Below, one piece after another: positions 52,824-62,243 of a stretch of DNA of 64,000 nucleotides. The first letter of the stretch is position 1. Every line of letters starts with the position of its first letter. The notes beneath the pieces were generated by a model. It searched no databases, was not told the origin of the DNA, and was given only the letters and a program-made list of their open reading frames with translations. Position numbers and translations under genes: made by a program. The DNA is from Parapedobacter sp964498395 (GTDB taxonomy: Bacteria > Bacteroidota > Bacteroidia > Sphingobacteriales > Sphingobacteriaceae), in NCBI GenBank assembly GCA_964498395.1, contig CAZCHE010000013.1, forward strand, positions 1-64,000, given 5' to 3'.

Positions 52824-55800
52824 ATGAAAAGCAGCGACAAATCCATTTACCGGTACCTGCTTGCCTCAGACGGGGTGAACCAGCTGAAGCGTAGCCCGCT
52901 TTCGCTGGACCCCACCACCGTGAAAATGGATGGAAGGACGAGACACGATATACTCCGCTTTTTGCAAGCACTCAGCACACAAATACGCTTCTTCGATTTA
53001 AATGACCAACCGAATGGCGATTGGCATGTATTCTTTGAAGCGCTTAGTTCTGGGGGGAAGGTGCAAGAAGAAGCGCAGTTGAATCGCCTATTGTTATCGC
53101 GGGCAGATTGGTCTCCGCACCTTGCGCTGCTGATGGCGTTTCTCCATGTTTACTCCTACGCCCAGCGCGATCTTAACACCCTATCCTCACGTCGTCTCAA
53201 TTTTTACTACGAGGATGTATTACGTTTGCAGCGCCGCGCTGCAGTGGCAGATCGCGTTCATGTTTTGTTTGAACTCTCAAAGAACGCACCGCCCCAGCTA
53301 TTGCAGAAAGGAACCCTGCTCAAAGCCGGAAAAACCGCCGGAGGGGCCATGCTTCAATACGCCCTTGAAGACGATTACGTAATTAACCACGCACAAGTCG
53401 CAGCACTTAAAAGCAGTTATGTAGACCAACACCCTTCGGGAAATCGCATCATTTTTAAATCGGAAGATGCGACATTGCTACGCAACGGCAGCAGCAGCTG
53501 GAGGCCATTTGGTGCGCCACAGCTGAACAGAACGGAAGGGTTATTTCCAATGGAAATGGTGGGCATTGGCTGTGCCGTTGCGTCACCTAATTTCTTTCTG
53601 GCAGAAGGCCGTCGCGTTGTCACCGTGACCATGCACCTAAAATCCCGTACCCAGCCATTGACGGATGACCTCGTCGTGCAGTCGGCACTGGACATTAAAA
53701 TGACAGGGGAAGAGGGATGGATCACCCCCGATTCAATCTTGGAAGCGAAGCTAAAACCGCTTGACGAAAGCATCGTTGAGGATACCGACACGCCGGAAGA
53801 AACAGCGGCACCGAGCCAACGGGAATTCAATACCTTATTTACCGTTACTGTGTTAGTTACCGAGTCGCTACCCGCCATCTCCGCTTATCGACAGGACGTG
53901 CACGATATACAGGTGCAAACCGCCTGGCCCGTATGGAGCATGAGATTGAAGCCGGAGTCCTATCTGATCGAGACATTCAGTGCATATACGGTAAGCGAAG
54001 TTCAGGTGTCTGTAGATGTGAAGGGATTACGCAACCTACTGCTCCAGAATGACAGTTCTTTGCAATCACCAAATGCGCCGGTGTTGCCTTTCGGCACCCA
54101 ACCGCATATCGGAGCGAATTTTTACATGGGTAGTCCAGAAGCATTTCAAAAGTCTATCAAATCATTGGCTGTCTCACTACAGTGGCAAGACGCTCCCTCA
54201 GCGATGCGGGAACATTATGCCGCTTATGACAATCCGTATATCGACAATAGTGATTTTACGACTGACATCCATATGCTGGCCGGCAAAAAATGGGTGAAGC
54301 TGACCACCCAGCAGCAGCCGCTCTTTGAAAACAGCAATGCTGCTGCCCCACGTAGGATTGCGGTAAGTGCATCTTCTGTGGAAGAAAAACTTGCTTACAC
54401 ACCCTATAAACGGCAACCATACCTACCTGCCGCCGCATCCTTTACCCAAGATATACAGCAGGGGTTTTTAAAGCTCGTGCTGACGGCACCGACAAAAGCA
54501 GATGTAGAAAATTCACCGAATTATGCACCCTTTGAGGCATTCGGCCATAAAACATTTCCGGCAGTATATGCCAGGCACGCATTAGCCATCAGTCAGGGGG
54601 AAGAGGACGTCGAAATACCGCAACCACCCTATACGCCCACGTTATCATCGGTTGCATTGGACTATACCGCATCGGATACCTTTCGCCCGGACCAACCCAA
54701 TCACATTGACCAATTCTTCCTGTTGGATGTTTTTGGCTCCGTTGAAGCGCAACAATTGGACGCAGTGACCTTGATCCCGTCACATACCCCACAGGCTGCG
54801 CTTTATCTGGGATTGGAGAAAGCCACATCGGCGCAATTGCTGTCATTGCTGGTGCAAGTGGAGGAAGGCAGTGTACCCGGCGTGGAATTGCTGGGCAGCG
54901 AAGAGATTGTATGGAGTTATTTAGCGGGTGGCAAGTGGCAGCAAATTAGCCGGGCAGATGTGCTGGAAGACAGTACGCAGGGATTTCAGGTACCCGGACT
55001 TGTACGCCTTATCCTTGGTGCAGATGCTACGGTAGCGCATACGCTCATGCCTCCCGACCTGCATTGGATCAGGGCAAGCGTGGCCTCCAAAGCGGATGGT
55101 GCGTCTAGCATACTGGCATTGAATACGCAGGCTGCTGCGGCACGTCTGCACATTCCGGAAGGCTTCGGGCAGCAATACGACGACCACCTGGCGACACCGC
55201 TTGTCGCCAATCAAGTAACGGCATTGGATAAGAAGATCGCTAGTGTCAAGAAAGTCAGCCAGCCTTACCCTTCTTTTGGCGGAAGACCATCGGAAACAGA
55301 TAGCGATTACTATCGTCGTGTACACGAGCGGCTCCGCCATCGTAACCGTTCGGTCACCGGTTGGGATTATGAACGGATGGTGTTGGAAGCCTTCCCCCAA
55401 CTATTCAAAGTTAAATGCTTGCCACATGCGGATGCGGCAAATGAACTCGCACCCGGCAATGTGAAATTGGTCGTGGTACCCGACTGGCGGAAACAGCCAA
55501 CGGGTAACCCGTTGAAACCGAAAGTGAATGGTGCATTCCTGAAAACGGTTGAGCATTACTTGGAAGGCAACCAAACGGCCACATTCACGGATGTGCATGT
55601 GGCTAATCCGGTATACGAAACATTGTTGGTAGACAGCAGCGTCCTTTTTAGGTCGGGTTACGATCCCGGTTTCCACGCGTTGTTATTGGAGGAGGAGATT
55701 AAGAAATTTCTGAGCCCTTGGGCGTATGAAGAGGGTGAGGATATCGTGTTTGACGGTAAGATTTCCGCTTCCGAAATACTTGCATTCATCGAAGGGCGGG

Positions 55801-56138
55801 AATATGTGGATCATGTGACTGATTTCGAACTGTATCACCGACATCGAGGGATGTTGGGTGGTGGTATCGGTGACACGCAGATCGCGCTTGATTTTGTGAT
55901 TGGTGATTCACCCGAGCCGACGATCAACACTAGCGGCACCGGTAAAATCATTGGAATTGATTTCGTGATCGGGGTACCGGTAGCGACTGCTACCACCACG
56001 AGGCCTGATGCCATCCTCGTGTCCAATGACCACCACCGCATCGGTGTGCTGGCAGCAGATCAAAAAGTATGTGAAGGCGTACAGGTGATCGGCATCGGAC
56101 AGATGGTCATCGGATTGGATTTTATCGTCATTACCTAA
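52824..56138 (+). CDS. Baseplate J-like wedge protein (Afp11-like), long
   Basis: An 1104-residue wedge protein equivalent to gp6/Afp11. The N-terminal 150 residues (DILRFLQALSTQIRFFDLND, SRRLNFYYEDVLRLQRR) are typical; the baseplate J core at about 810-880 has GGRPSETDSDYYRRVHERLR followed by SVTGWDYERMVLEAFPQLFK. A long middle part (about 170-800) is specific to eCIS. The C-terminal 95 residues carry three copies of a (A/I/L)DFVIG-like unit (IALDFVIG, IGIDFVIG, IGLDFIVI), which is unusual. It forms the outer baseplate ring with the Afp12-like protein. Confidence 0.9.
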   Translation: MKSSDKSIYRYLLASDGVNQLKRSPLSLDPTTVKMDGRTRHDILRFLQALSTQIRFFDLNDQPNGDWHVFFEALSSGGKVQEEAQLNRLLLSRADWSPHLALLMAFLHVYSYAQRDLNTLSSRRLNFYYEDVLRLQRRAAVADRVHVLFELSKNAPPQLLQKGTLLKAGKTAGGAMLQYALEDDYVINHAQVAALKSSYVDQHPSGNRIIFKSEDATLLRNGSSSWRPFGAPQLNRTEGLFPMEMVGIGCAVASPNFFLAEGRRVVTVTMHLKSRTQPLTDDLVVQSALDIKMTGEEGWITPDSILEAKLKPLDESIVEDTDTPEETAAPSQREFNTLFTVTVLVTESLPAISAYRQDVHDIQVQTAWPVWSMRLKPESYLIETFSAYTVSEVQVSVDVKGLRNLLLQNDSSLQSPNAPVLPFGTQPHIGANFYMGSPEAFQKSIKSLAVSLQWQDAPSAMREHYAAYDNPYIDNSDFTTDIHMLAGKKWVKLTTQQQPLFENSNAAAPRRIAVSASSVEEKLAYTPYKRQPYLPAAASFTQDIQQGFLKLVLTAPTKADVENSPNYAPFEAFGHKTFPAVYARHALAISQGEEDVEIPQPPYTPTLSSVALDYTASDTFRPDQPNHIDQFFLLDVFGSVEAQQLDAVTLIPSHTPQAALYLGLEKATSAQLLSLLVQVEEGSVPGVELLGSEEIVWSYLAGGKWQQISRADVLEDSTQGFQVPGLVRLILGADATVAHTLMPPDLHWIRASVASKADGASSILALNTQAAAARLHIPEGFGQQYDDHLATPLVANQVTALDKKIASVKKVSQPYPSFGGRPSETDSDYYRRVHERLRHRNRSVTGWDYERMVLEAFPQLFKVKCLPHADAANELAPGNVKLVVVPDWRKQPTGNPLKPKVNGAFLKTVEHYLEGNQTATFTDVHVANPVYETLLVDSSVLFRSGYDPGFHALLLEEEIKKFLSPWAYEEGEDIVFDGKISASEILAFIEGREYVDHVTDFELYHRHRGMLGGGIGDTQIALDFVIGDSPEPTINTSGTGKIIGIDFVIGVPVATATTTRPDAILVSNDHHRIGVLAADQKVCEGVQVIGIGQMVIGLDFIVIT

Positions 56139-56171
56139 GAAACCATAGTTAACATAAAAAACAAAAATATC

Positions 56172-57242
56172 ATGGCAGATCAAAGTAGAAATTACCTAAA
56201 ACAGTCATTCGATGATGGCGAACGTCCCACTGGAAAGGATTTCGCCGATCTGATCGACTCTTTCATCAACAAAGAGTCTGACAATGTCAGGCTGTTGGTG
56301 AATAATAATCTCAGCATCCCCGGAGGACTGATTTTGTCGGATACGTCAGCGGGGCCGGAGGGTACGCTGCGTTACAATAACAACAACGTGGAAGTGTTTT
56401 CCAGCGGCGAGTGGAAACAGGTGGGAGGTGAAAGCGGTGCGTTCACACCGGTAGGTGACGATTCGGACGTGGCCTTTGCGGGTGGAAATGTAGGTATCGG
56501 CGATTTTTCGGCAGCACCTACCCATAAGCTGGATGTGCCGTTGGCGGCCAATACAGGTCCCGCGCAACGTATTCGTCTTGGCCAGCTAACCGCACATAAC
56601 GGTACCGGTAATGATGGTGCCTATCTCAGCCACGAAAGCACGGCCAATACGAACCAAAACTATGCACTGAAGCAAGATGCACAGGCTAATACAACCGTGA
56701 ATGCCGGCCCCGGTGCCCGTTTGGCGCTCGCTAACAACGATACCATACGTTTCCAGATATTGAACAGCGGTAACATCACGATGTCACCCGCGGCCAGTGT
56801 GGCCATTGATGGTAACGTAGCTATCGGGGCGCCGGCACCTGCACCGCAGCGGAATCTCCTTGTTTTTGGCAATGCCAGCAAGCCGGGTGGCGGGCCATTT
56901 TTGGACACGGGCTCGGATATGCGTATTAAAAAGGACATTAAGCCCCTCGGTTTTGGCCTAAAGGAAGTGTGTAAACTGAAGCCCGTGTTTTACAAATTCA
57001 ATGGTGACGCCGGCCTTCCGGATGACGGAAAAGAGTATGTCGGTCTGATCGCACAAGATCTACAGAAAGTGCTGCCTTTTATGGTAAAGAAAGCGGAAGA
57101 GATCTCTTCGATAGATAAGGAAAAGCGCGATCTGCTTACATACGATTCCGGCCCACTGATTTTCATTCTGGTCAACGCGATTCGTGAGTTGACCGATAGG
57201 GTAGAAAAGCTGGAAGCGCAGCTGGCCGCAAAGAACGGATAG
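56172..57242 (+). CDS. Peptidase-S74 fibre-like protein
   Basis: A 356-residue fibre-like protein ending in a peptidase S74 intramolecular-chaperone domain (about 245-350). The cleavage/catalytic motif is S248-D249 with K253/K254 in GSDMRIKKDIKPLG, followed by EYVGLIAQDLQKVLPFM and a C-terminal helix (LTDRVEKLEAQLAAK). Residues 1-40 (FDDGERPTGKDFADLIDSFI) are a short head seen in Bacteroidota phage-tail-like fibres; the middle is Gly/Asn/Thr-rich with repeat-like beta units. Self-cleavage after trimerisation would leave a mature fibre of about 247 residues. It is the best candidate for target recognition. Confidence 0.85.
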   Translation: MADQSRNYLKQSFDDGERPTGKDFADLIDSFINKESDNVRLLVNNNLSIPGGLILSDTSAGPEGTLRYNNNNVEVFSSGEWKQVGGESGAFTPVGDDSDVAFAGGNVGIGDFSAAPTHKLDVPLAANTGPAQRIRLGQLTAHNGTGNDGAYLSHESTANTNQNYALKQDAQANTTVNAGPGARLALANNDTIRFQILNSGNITMSPAASVAIDGNVAIGAPAPAPQRNLLVFGNASKPGGGPFLDTGSDMRIKKDIKPLGFGLKEVCKLKPVFYKFNGDAGLPDDGKEYVGLIAQDLQKVLPFMVKKAEEISSIDKEKRDLLTYDSGPLIFILVNAIRELTDRVEKLEAQLAAKNG

Positions 57243-57258
57243 CTAAATGGATTGAAAA

Positions 57259-60200
57259 ATGGATTCGTCGCCACGCATATCGACCCTGCCCCCTGATTTC
57301 AAAAGCCAGGATTTCGGATTCCTTCGCTCCGAAGGTCTTGATGTCATCCAGCAACTTGCTGCCCATTCGTGGACAGACCATAATGTGCATGACCCCGGGA
57401 TTACGCTGTTGGAAGCGCTATGCTATGCCATGACGGAGGGTGGTCTGCGTGCCGGTATGGATATCAAAGACCTCATTGCCAGTAGCAGGTCCTATCATAC
57501 CCCCGATTTTTTTACGGCCTCGCAGGTATTGCCATCGTCACCGATTACGGTCATTGATTTTCGTAAAGTGCTGATCGATCATTTGTTGGTTCGAAATGCA
57601 TGGTTCTTCCCGTTGAAAACCATTCCGCTTGGCAGCTATAGCGTATTGCTCGAATTTGCCGATGCGGACCTCAATAGTAATAATTTTGTGGAGTTCGTTA
57701 CGGTACCTGGGCCACCAGCTACCGACTATACCATTGACATTGCGTTCCCGCATTGGGATGATGAAGATGTGATGCCGCTACGCGAAGACGTGACACTGCT
57801 TGGAGTTACGTTCGATGGTGCGCCGGGCAATGAATGGAACGAAATAGATAGCAATACATCGTTTTTCACGCGCGTTACGGTTGATTATCAACCATCCTCC
57901 GGCCCCGCAGCCGCACTGCAACTTTGGGTCATGGTACATATCACTTCGGGAATGGAAGACCCATTTACCGAAGCGCCGTTGGTGCTTGGTGAAGTGACGG
58001 CCTTGATCAGTGACCTTGCAGATGATAGGCCACTGAAAAAGCTGAATGAGCGCGTGAAGACCGCGCATGAAGCCATGCGCTTGATTCGCCGGTACGCATC
58101 CGGTTATCGCAATCTCTGTGAGGATATGGTCGCATTCAATGCCGTCAGGCAACAGGAAATCGGTGTTTCGGCGATCATTGAAGTGAGTAGCGGCGTGAAC
58201 GTAGAAGAACTACTGGCCGATATCTTCTATCGCATCCACCATTTTATCGCACCGTCCATCCGTTTCGACACGCTCGAAGCGCAAATGCAGCAATTGGGCA
58301 GTGCTGATGCGGTATTTGATGGCCCGTTGACGAACGGCGGTTTTGCCGGTATGGATACAGAACAGATTAAGCACGTATTGTATACCTCGGATATCCTGCG
58401 CTTGATTTATCAGTTGCGGAATGACCATACGACAGCCGATGTCGTGGAACGAGAGAATATAAATGAACGCAAGATCGTTGGCGTGCGCAATCTTTCCCTG
58501 GCCAATTACCTGGATAACCGGCCGATATCTACGAGGGCACGTGATTGCCTCCAATTGGTCAAAAGCCAACGGCATATTCCGGTGTTAAGCGTTACCAAAT
58601 CTCATATCGCGGTCTTTCGCAACGGCGTTGAAGTGATTTATGACCAAAACCGCGTATTACAACTGTTCAACGATAAAAAAGTACAAGACGCCACACAGCA
58701 GGGGGCGTGGGGAGAAGTGGACCTGCCATTGCCATCGGGAGAAGCATACCCCGTGGCAGAACATTACCCGATACAAAATGACCTGCCGTTGGTATACGGC
58801 GCCGGTGAAGTGGGATTGCCTGAACACGCTACCGTTGCCCGGCAAGCGCAGGCAAAACAGCTCAAAGGCTACCTTTTCTTTTTTGAACAGCTATTGGCCG
58901 GTTTTCAGATGCAACTTGCACAGTTCAACGCTTTTTTCAGTGCAGACCATTCGATAGGCCAGACACTTTTTCAACAGCCGTTGTACCAGTTGCCACACGT
59001 GGCGCCGCTTTTCAAGGCATGGAACCCACAATCCGGTATTACCTGGCAGGAATTCGTGGATGATGAAGCGAATGCTTACCGGCAGGTGTTACGGGATTCG
59101 ATAGAGGATCGCACACAGTTCTTGGATCGCCGACATGCAGTACTCGATCATCTGTTGGCATCCTTGGGTGAAGAAATGCAGGATCGTGCGACGTTGCTAC
59201 TACGCCTTGCCAACCAGGTGCCCGATGGAGAAAGCCTGCCCTTGCCCGTATTGCTTGATACACAACGGCAGCGACGGCTCGATACCTTGGAAGACCTGTT
59301 GCAGGACAAATCGACATATTACTATCAGGTGTCCGAGTTGAACAGCCATAAGGCACAGGCATTCCGCTATCCGTCCTTGGTGCATGTTTTCCCGGTTGCC
59401 GATGGATATGGATGGCAGATTACGGACGGCTTGGGTACTCCGTTATTTCAGCAGGTCGATAGGGTTCCTTTCGCAATGGAAGCAGCAGGTATTGCCAAAC
59501 AAGTGCTGAAGCTCGCCACAGAGCCGACCCGTTATACTTCTCGTGTGGAAAGCGGTGGCAGCAGATTGGAAATCCGGGCCACGCCTTTGGATAATCCGCT
59601 TGGGGAGGCCACAGATCTCGTCCCGGATGCGGATGTAGCTGATGCCATTGTCGCGACAGCAGCGGCGATACGCGAATGTTGGCTTGCCGGCGCTCTCATG
59701 CCCCTCGAAAGCCGGCTGTACCATCTGTTGGGCATCCATTTGAATGAAAGGCGCCCATTGGTGCATTCCATTGGCGACTACGTAGCCATCTATGATGACC
59801 CGGTTCCTAATCCGGATCACCGCAAGCGCTTTCGGCTACATGCATTGCCGGGTTTGTCCGGGGATATTTTGCTTGAAAGCGTCGACAGCTATGCCGGCGG
59901 TACGGATGAAATCGCTATCGATGCGGCACTTGAGGGTGCACAGTTGATGTTTGACGTGGGCGTGGAGCGTAGGAATTATACCGTAACGGAAATTGCCGAC
60001 AGCCAGTTTCAGGTTACCTTAGCTGTACCCGGTAACGGTGCATTGGCTCATTCTGAGACGATATTTAACACAATGGCACTCGCTGAATCCGAAATCACAC
60101 GGATCAACACGCAGTTATTCAGGCTTTTCAGCGTACAAGGACTTTACATCGTGGAGCATCGGTTATTGTTCCCGCAAGGGGAGACGGATACGGCATTGCA

Positions 60201-60588
60201 TGTGCCGGGGTGGGATGATCCGTATTCGTTTCAACTGACTGTCATCTTCCCATCGGGTTACGCACGTGATTTTTCACAGCCGGATAGCCTAGCAATATCG
60301 GCCCGTCCGGCCCTATATCGGAATAGGGAGTTCCGGAAGTATGCGGAGGAGCAGGTGCGTAAACACTGCCCCGTCCACATCCTCCCGAGGATATTGTGGG
60401 TGGATACATCGATCCCCGGCACATCGGTAGCACCGGATGCCCCATGCATGGATACGTTTGAGGCAGTTTATTTTAATTGGCTAGCGGCTTACATGACCGA
60501 TGAAGCAGATGCTTCGGTAATTGAGGTGCCGAGGAATGCACTGACAGGCATGTTGAATGCGCTATACGAAGAATATTATATGATTTGA
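57259..60588 (+). CDS. Second large baseplate protein (Afp12-like)
   Basis: An 1109-residue protein. Its start (ISTLPPDFKSQDFGFLRSEG, then HNVHDPGITLLEALCYAMTE) is the hallmark of the Afp12/baseplate J-related eCIS wedge family. A later block SYYYQ...LNSHKAQAFRYPSLVHVFPV and a C-terminal domain GYARDFSQPDSLAISARPAL with ARPALYRNREFRKYAEEQVR and ILPRILWVD are probably repeated baseplate folds. It forms heterodimeric wedges with the Afp11-like protein. No membrane segment. It overlaps nothing; the next gene starts 1 base after its stop. Confidence 0.85.
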   Translation: MDSSPRISTLPPDFKSQDFGFLRSEGLDVIQQLAAHSWTDHNVHDPGITLLEALCYAMTEGGLRAGMDIKDLIASSRSYHTPDFFTASQVLPSSPITVIDFRKVLIDHLLVRNAWFFPLKTIPLGSYSVLLEFADADLNSNNFVEFVTVPGPPATDYTIDIAFPHWDDEDVMPLREDVTLLGVTFDGAPGNEWNEIDSNTSFFTRVTVDYQPSSGPAAALQLWVMVHITSGMEDPFTEAPLVLGEVTALISDLADDRPLKKLNERVKTAHEAMRLIRRYASGYRNLCEDMVAFNAVRQQEIGVSAIIEVSSGVNVEELLADIFYRIHHFIAPSIRFDTLEAQMQQLGSADAVFDGPLTNGGFAGMDTEQIKHVLYTSDILRLIYQLRNDHTTADVVERENINERKIVGVRNLSLANYLDNRPISTRARDCLQLVKSQRHIPVLSVTKSHIAVFRNGVEVIYDQNRVLQLFNDKKVQDATQQGAWGEVDLPLPSGEAYPVAEHYPIQNDLPLVYGAGEVGLPEHATVARQAQAKQLKGYLFFFEQLLAGFQMQLAQFNAFFSADHSIGQTLFQQPLYQLPHVAPLFKAWNPQSGITWQEFVDDEANAYRQVLRDSIEDRTQFLDRRHAVLDHLLASLGEEMQDRATLLLRLANQVPDGESLPLPVLLDTQRQRRLDTLEDLLQDKSTYYYQVSELNSHKAQAFRYPSLVHVFPVADGYGWQITDGLGTPLFQQVDRVPFAMEAAGIAKQVLKLATEPTRYTSRVESGGSRLEIRATPLDNPLGEATDLVPDADVADAIVATAAAIRECWLAGALMPLESRLYHLLGIHLNERRPLVHSIGDYVAIYDDPVPNPDHRKRFRLHALPGLSGDILLESVDSYAGGTDEIAIDAALEGAQLMFDVGVERRNYTVTEIADSQFQVTLAVPGNGALAHSETIFNTMALAESEITRINTQLFRLFSVQGLYIVEHRLLFPQGETDTALHVPGWDDPYSFQLTVIFPSGYARDFSQPDSLAISARPALYRNREFRKYAEEQVRKHCPVHILPRILWVDTSIPGTSVAPDAPCMDTFEAVYFNWLAAYMTDEADASVIEVPRNALTGMLNALYEEYYMI

Positions 60589-60589
60589 G

Positions 60590-62200
60590 ATGCAACACCT
60601 CATTCAAAAACAGGTTTTTGACATCGTTGCCCCTAACTTACAATTGGTGCGGCGGTGGGAGTCTCGTGCCGGCAGTATCCTGCACGAAGTGATCACACCG
60701 TGTATCGAACGCTGTTTTGACGAGGTAAACACGAATCATACTGTTTTTTTGATCGATCGTTTGGAGATTGATCTAGGTGTACTCCGCGGGGATACTTCCG
60801 ACGAAAGCATCCGGGAGAACGTGGAGCAAGCGGTAAGACGGGCATTGAGGAACGATACGGCCATAGCAAACGATACGAAAACAACGCTTGCCCACCTTGC
60901 TAAACCTGCATCGGCGTCTGCAACAGGCAGCAGGAAATTAACTAGACAAGCGGCCTCGGTCGATTGTTTTATCCATTTTCTCCTGCATGGCACATTGCCA
61001 TGGTGGGCTGATCCGACCTGGATGGATGCGGCAAGTGAATGGGTGGCGCGGATGACGGCACCACAACTAACGCAGGTTGTTGAGCTTCTAAAAAAACACC
61101 CATATACCCGTTCCCGGTTGGCACAGCAGTTTGATAGCGTTTTTATCACGGTATTATTACGGCAACATCAGCTCGTATTGACGAACAACGTAGCAGCCGC
61201 ATGGCAGCAACTGGAGCGTATGCCCGCTGCCGATACATCGGCAGCCGCATTTAAGCAACTGCAGAAAGCATATTGGACATACTGGATTGGTCGATGTGTA
61301 TCCGCGACCGATGTCACGCAAACGGCATTGATCAGGGCGTTGCAACGGTGGAGTGAAGATAAACCGTGGGCGAAAGAACCTTGGTTTGGATTACCGCTTG
61401 GAAAAATAGCGTCTCATAACACAGATGTAGCCAGCAGGGCCGATGGTGGGCTTACGCTGCTAAAGGAATTATTGGTATCGGTATCCAAAACCCCGTCAAA
61501 CGAGGATGTTTTATCCACTGCACCAGTAAAAGGAACCACAGGACATAGCGCCCTAGGGGAGGTTATTCACGATGCTACATTCAGGGAAGATATTAATGAA
61601 GAAGAACATCCAACAAATAAAACCATTCACCATACAGGATTGGGTGAAGAAGTAAATACCCTTGTGGATAAGGAAAAATTCACCGGATCGGATGAAAACG
61701 CACTGTATGTAGATGCTGCGGGGTTGGTCATGCTACATCCGTTTTTGGAGGAGCTGTTTCGGTCGGGCAATCTTTGGGATGCGGCGGGGTGGACGTCTGA
61801 TCAGGCGCAGCACATTGCTGTTGCACTCGTATCTTGGTTGGCAAATGGAGAAAGGAAAATTCCCGAATACCAGATGACCATGTCGAAGCTGCTGTGTGGT
61901 ATGCCCTTGGAAGTGGTATTGGACGTGGCCGTGGTTTGCGACGATGCATTGCTACAATCGGGAACCGCGTTGCTGGAAGCCGTGATCGCACATTGGAAAG
62001 CGCTGGGGAATGTCTCTCCTGACGCGCTCCGGGAAGGTTTCTTGCAACGTCGCGGAAAAATAGCGGCACGTGACGGCGGATGGTTGATCACGATGGAGAA
62101 GAAAGCCCAAGATGTGCTGTTGGCTAGGCTTCCATGGGGTATTTCGATGGTTCGATTGCCATGGTGCGGCAAACAGGCGATCCATGTGGACTGGGCCTGA
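60590..62200 (+). CDS. Contractile injection system tape-measure protein (Afp14-like), short
   Basis: A 536-residue CIS tape-measure protein. The N-terminal block HLIQKQVFDIVAPNLQLVRR and FLIDRLEIDLGVL (about residues 55-67) are family signatures. The middle (about 270-400) is low-complexity and the C-terminal block LVMLHPFLEELFRSGNLW, RKIPEYQMTMSKLLCGMP and the tail near LPWGISMVRLPW recur in the family. The length is small for a tape measure, so a short tube is expected. It begins one base after the Afp12-like stop. Confidence 0.88.
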   Translation: MQHLIQKQVFDIVAPNLQLVRRWESRAGSILHEVITPCIERCFDEVNTNHTVFLIDRLEIDLGVLRGDTSDESIRENVEQAVRRALRNDTAIANDTKTTLAHLAKPASASATGSRKLTRQAASVDCFIHFLLHGTLPWWADPTWMDAASEWVARMTAPQLTQVVELLKKHPYTRSRLAQQFDSVFITVLLRQHQLVLTNNVAAAWQQLERMPAADTSAAAFKQLQKAYWTYWIGRCVSATDVTQTALIRALQRWSEDKPWAKEPWFGLPLGKIASHNTDVASRADGGLTLLKELLVSVSKTPSNEDVLSTAPVKGTTGHSALGEVIHDATFREDINEEEHPTNKTIHHTGLGEEVNTLVDKEKFTGSDENALYVDAAGLVMLHPFLEELFRSGNLWDAAGWTSDQAQHIAVALVSWLANGERKIPEYQMTMSKLLCGMPLEVVLDVAVVCDDALLQSGTALLEAVIAHWKALGNVSPDALREGFLQRRGKIAARDGGWLITMEKKAQDVLLARLPWGISMVRLPWCGKQAIHVDWA

Positions 62201-62243
62201 GTAAAACGGAAATTATTTTCAGAAACTATAAAATTATACAGTC

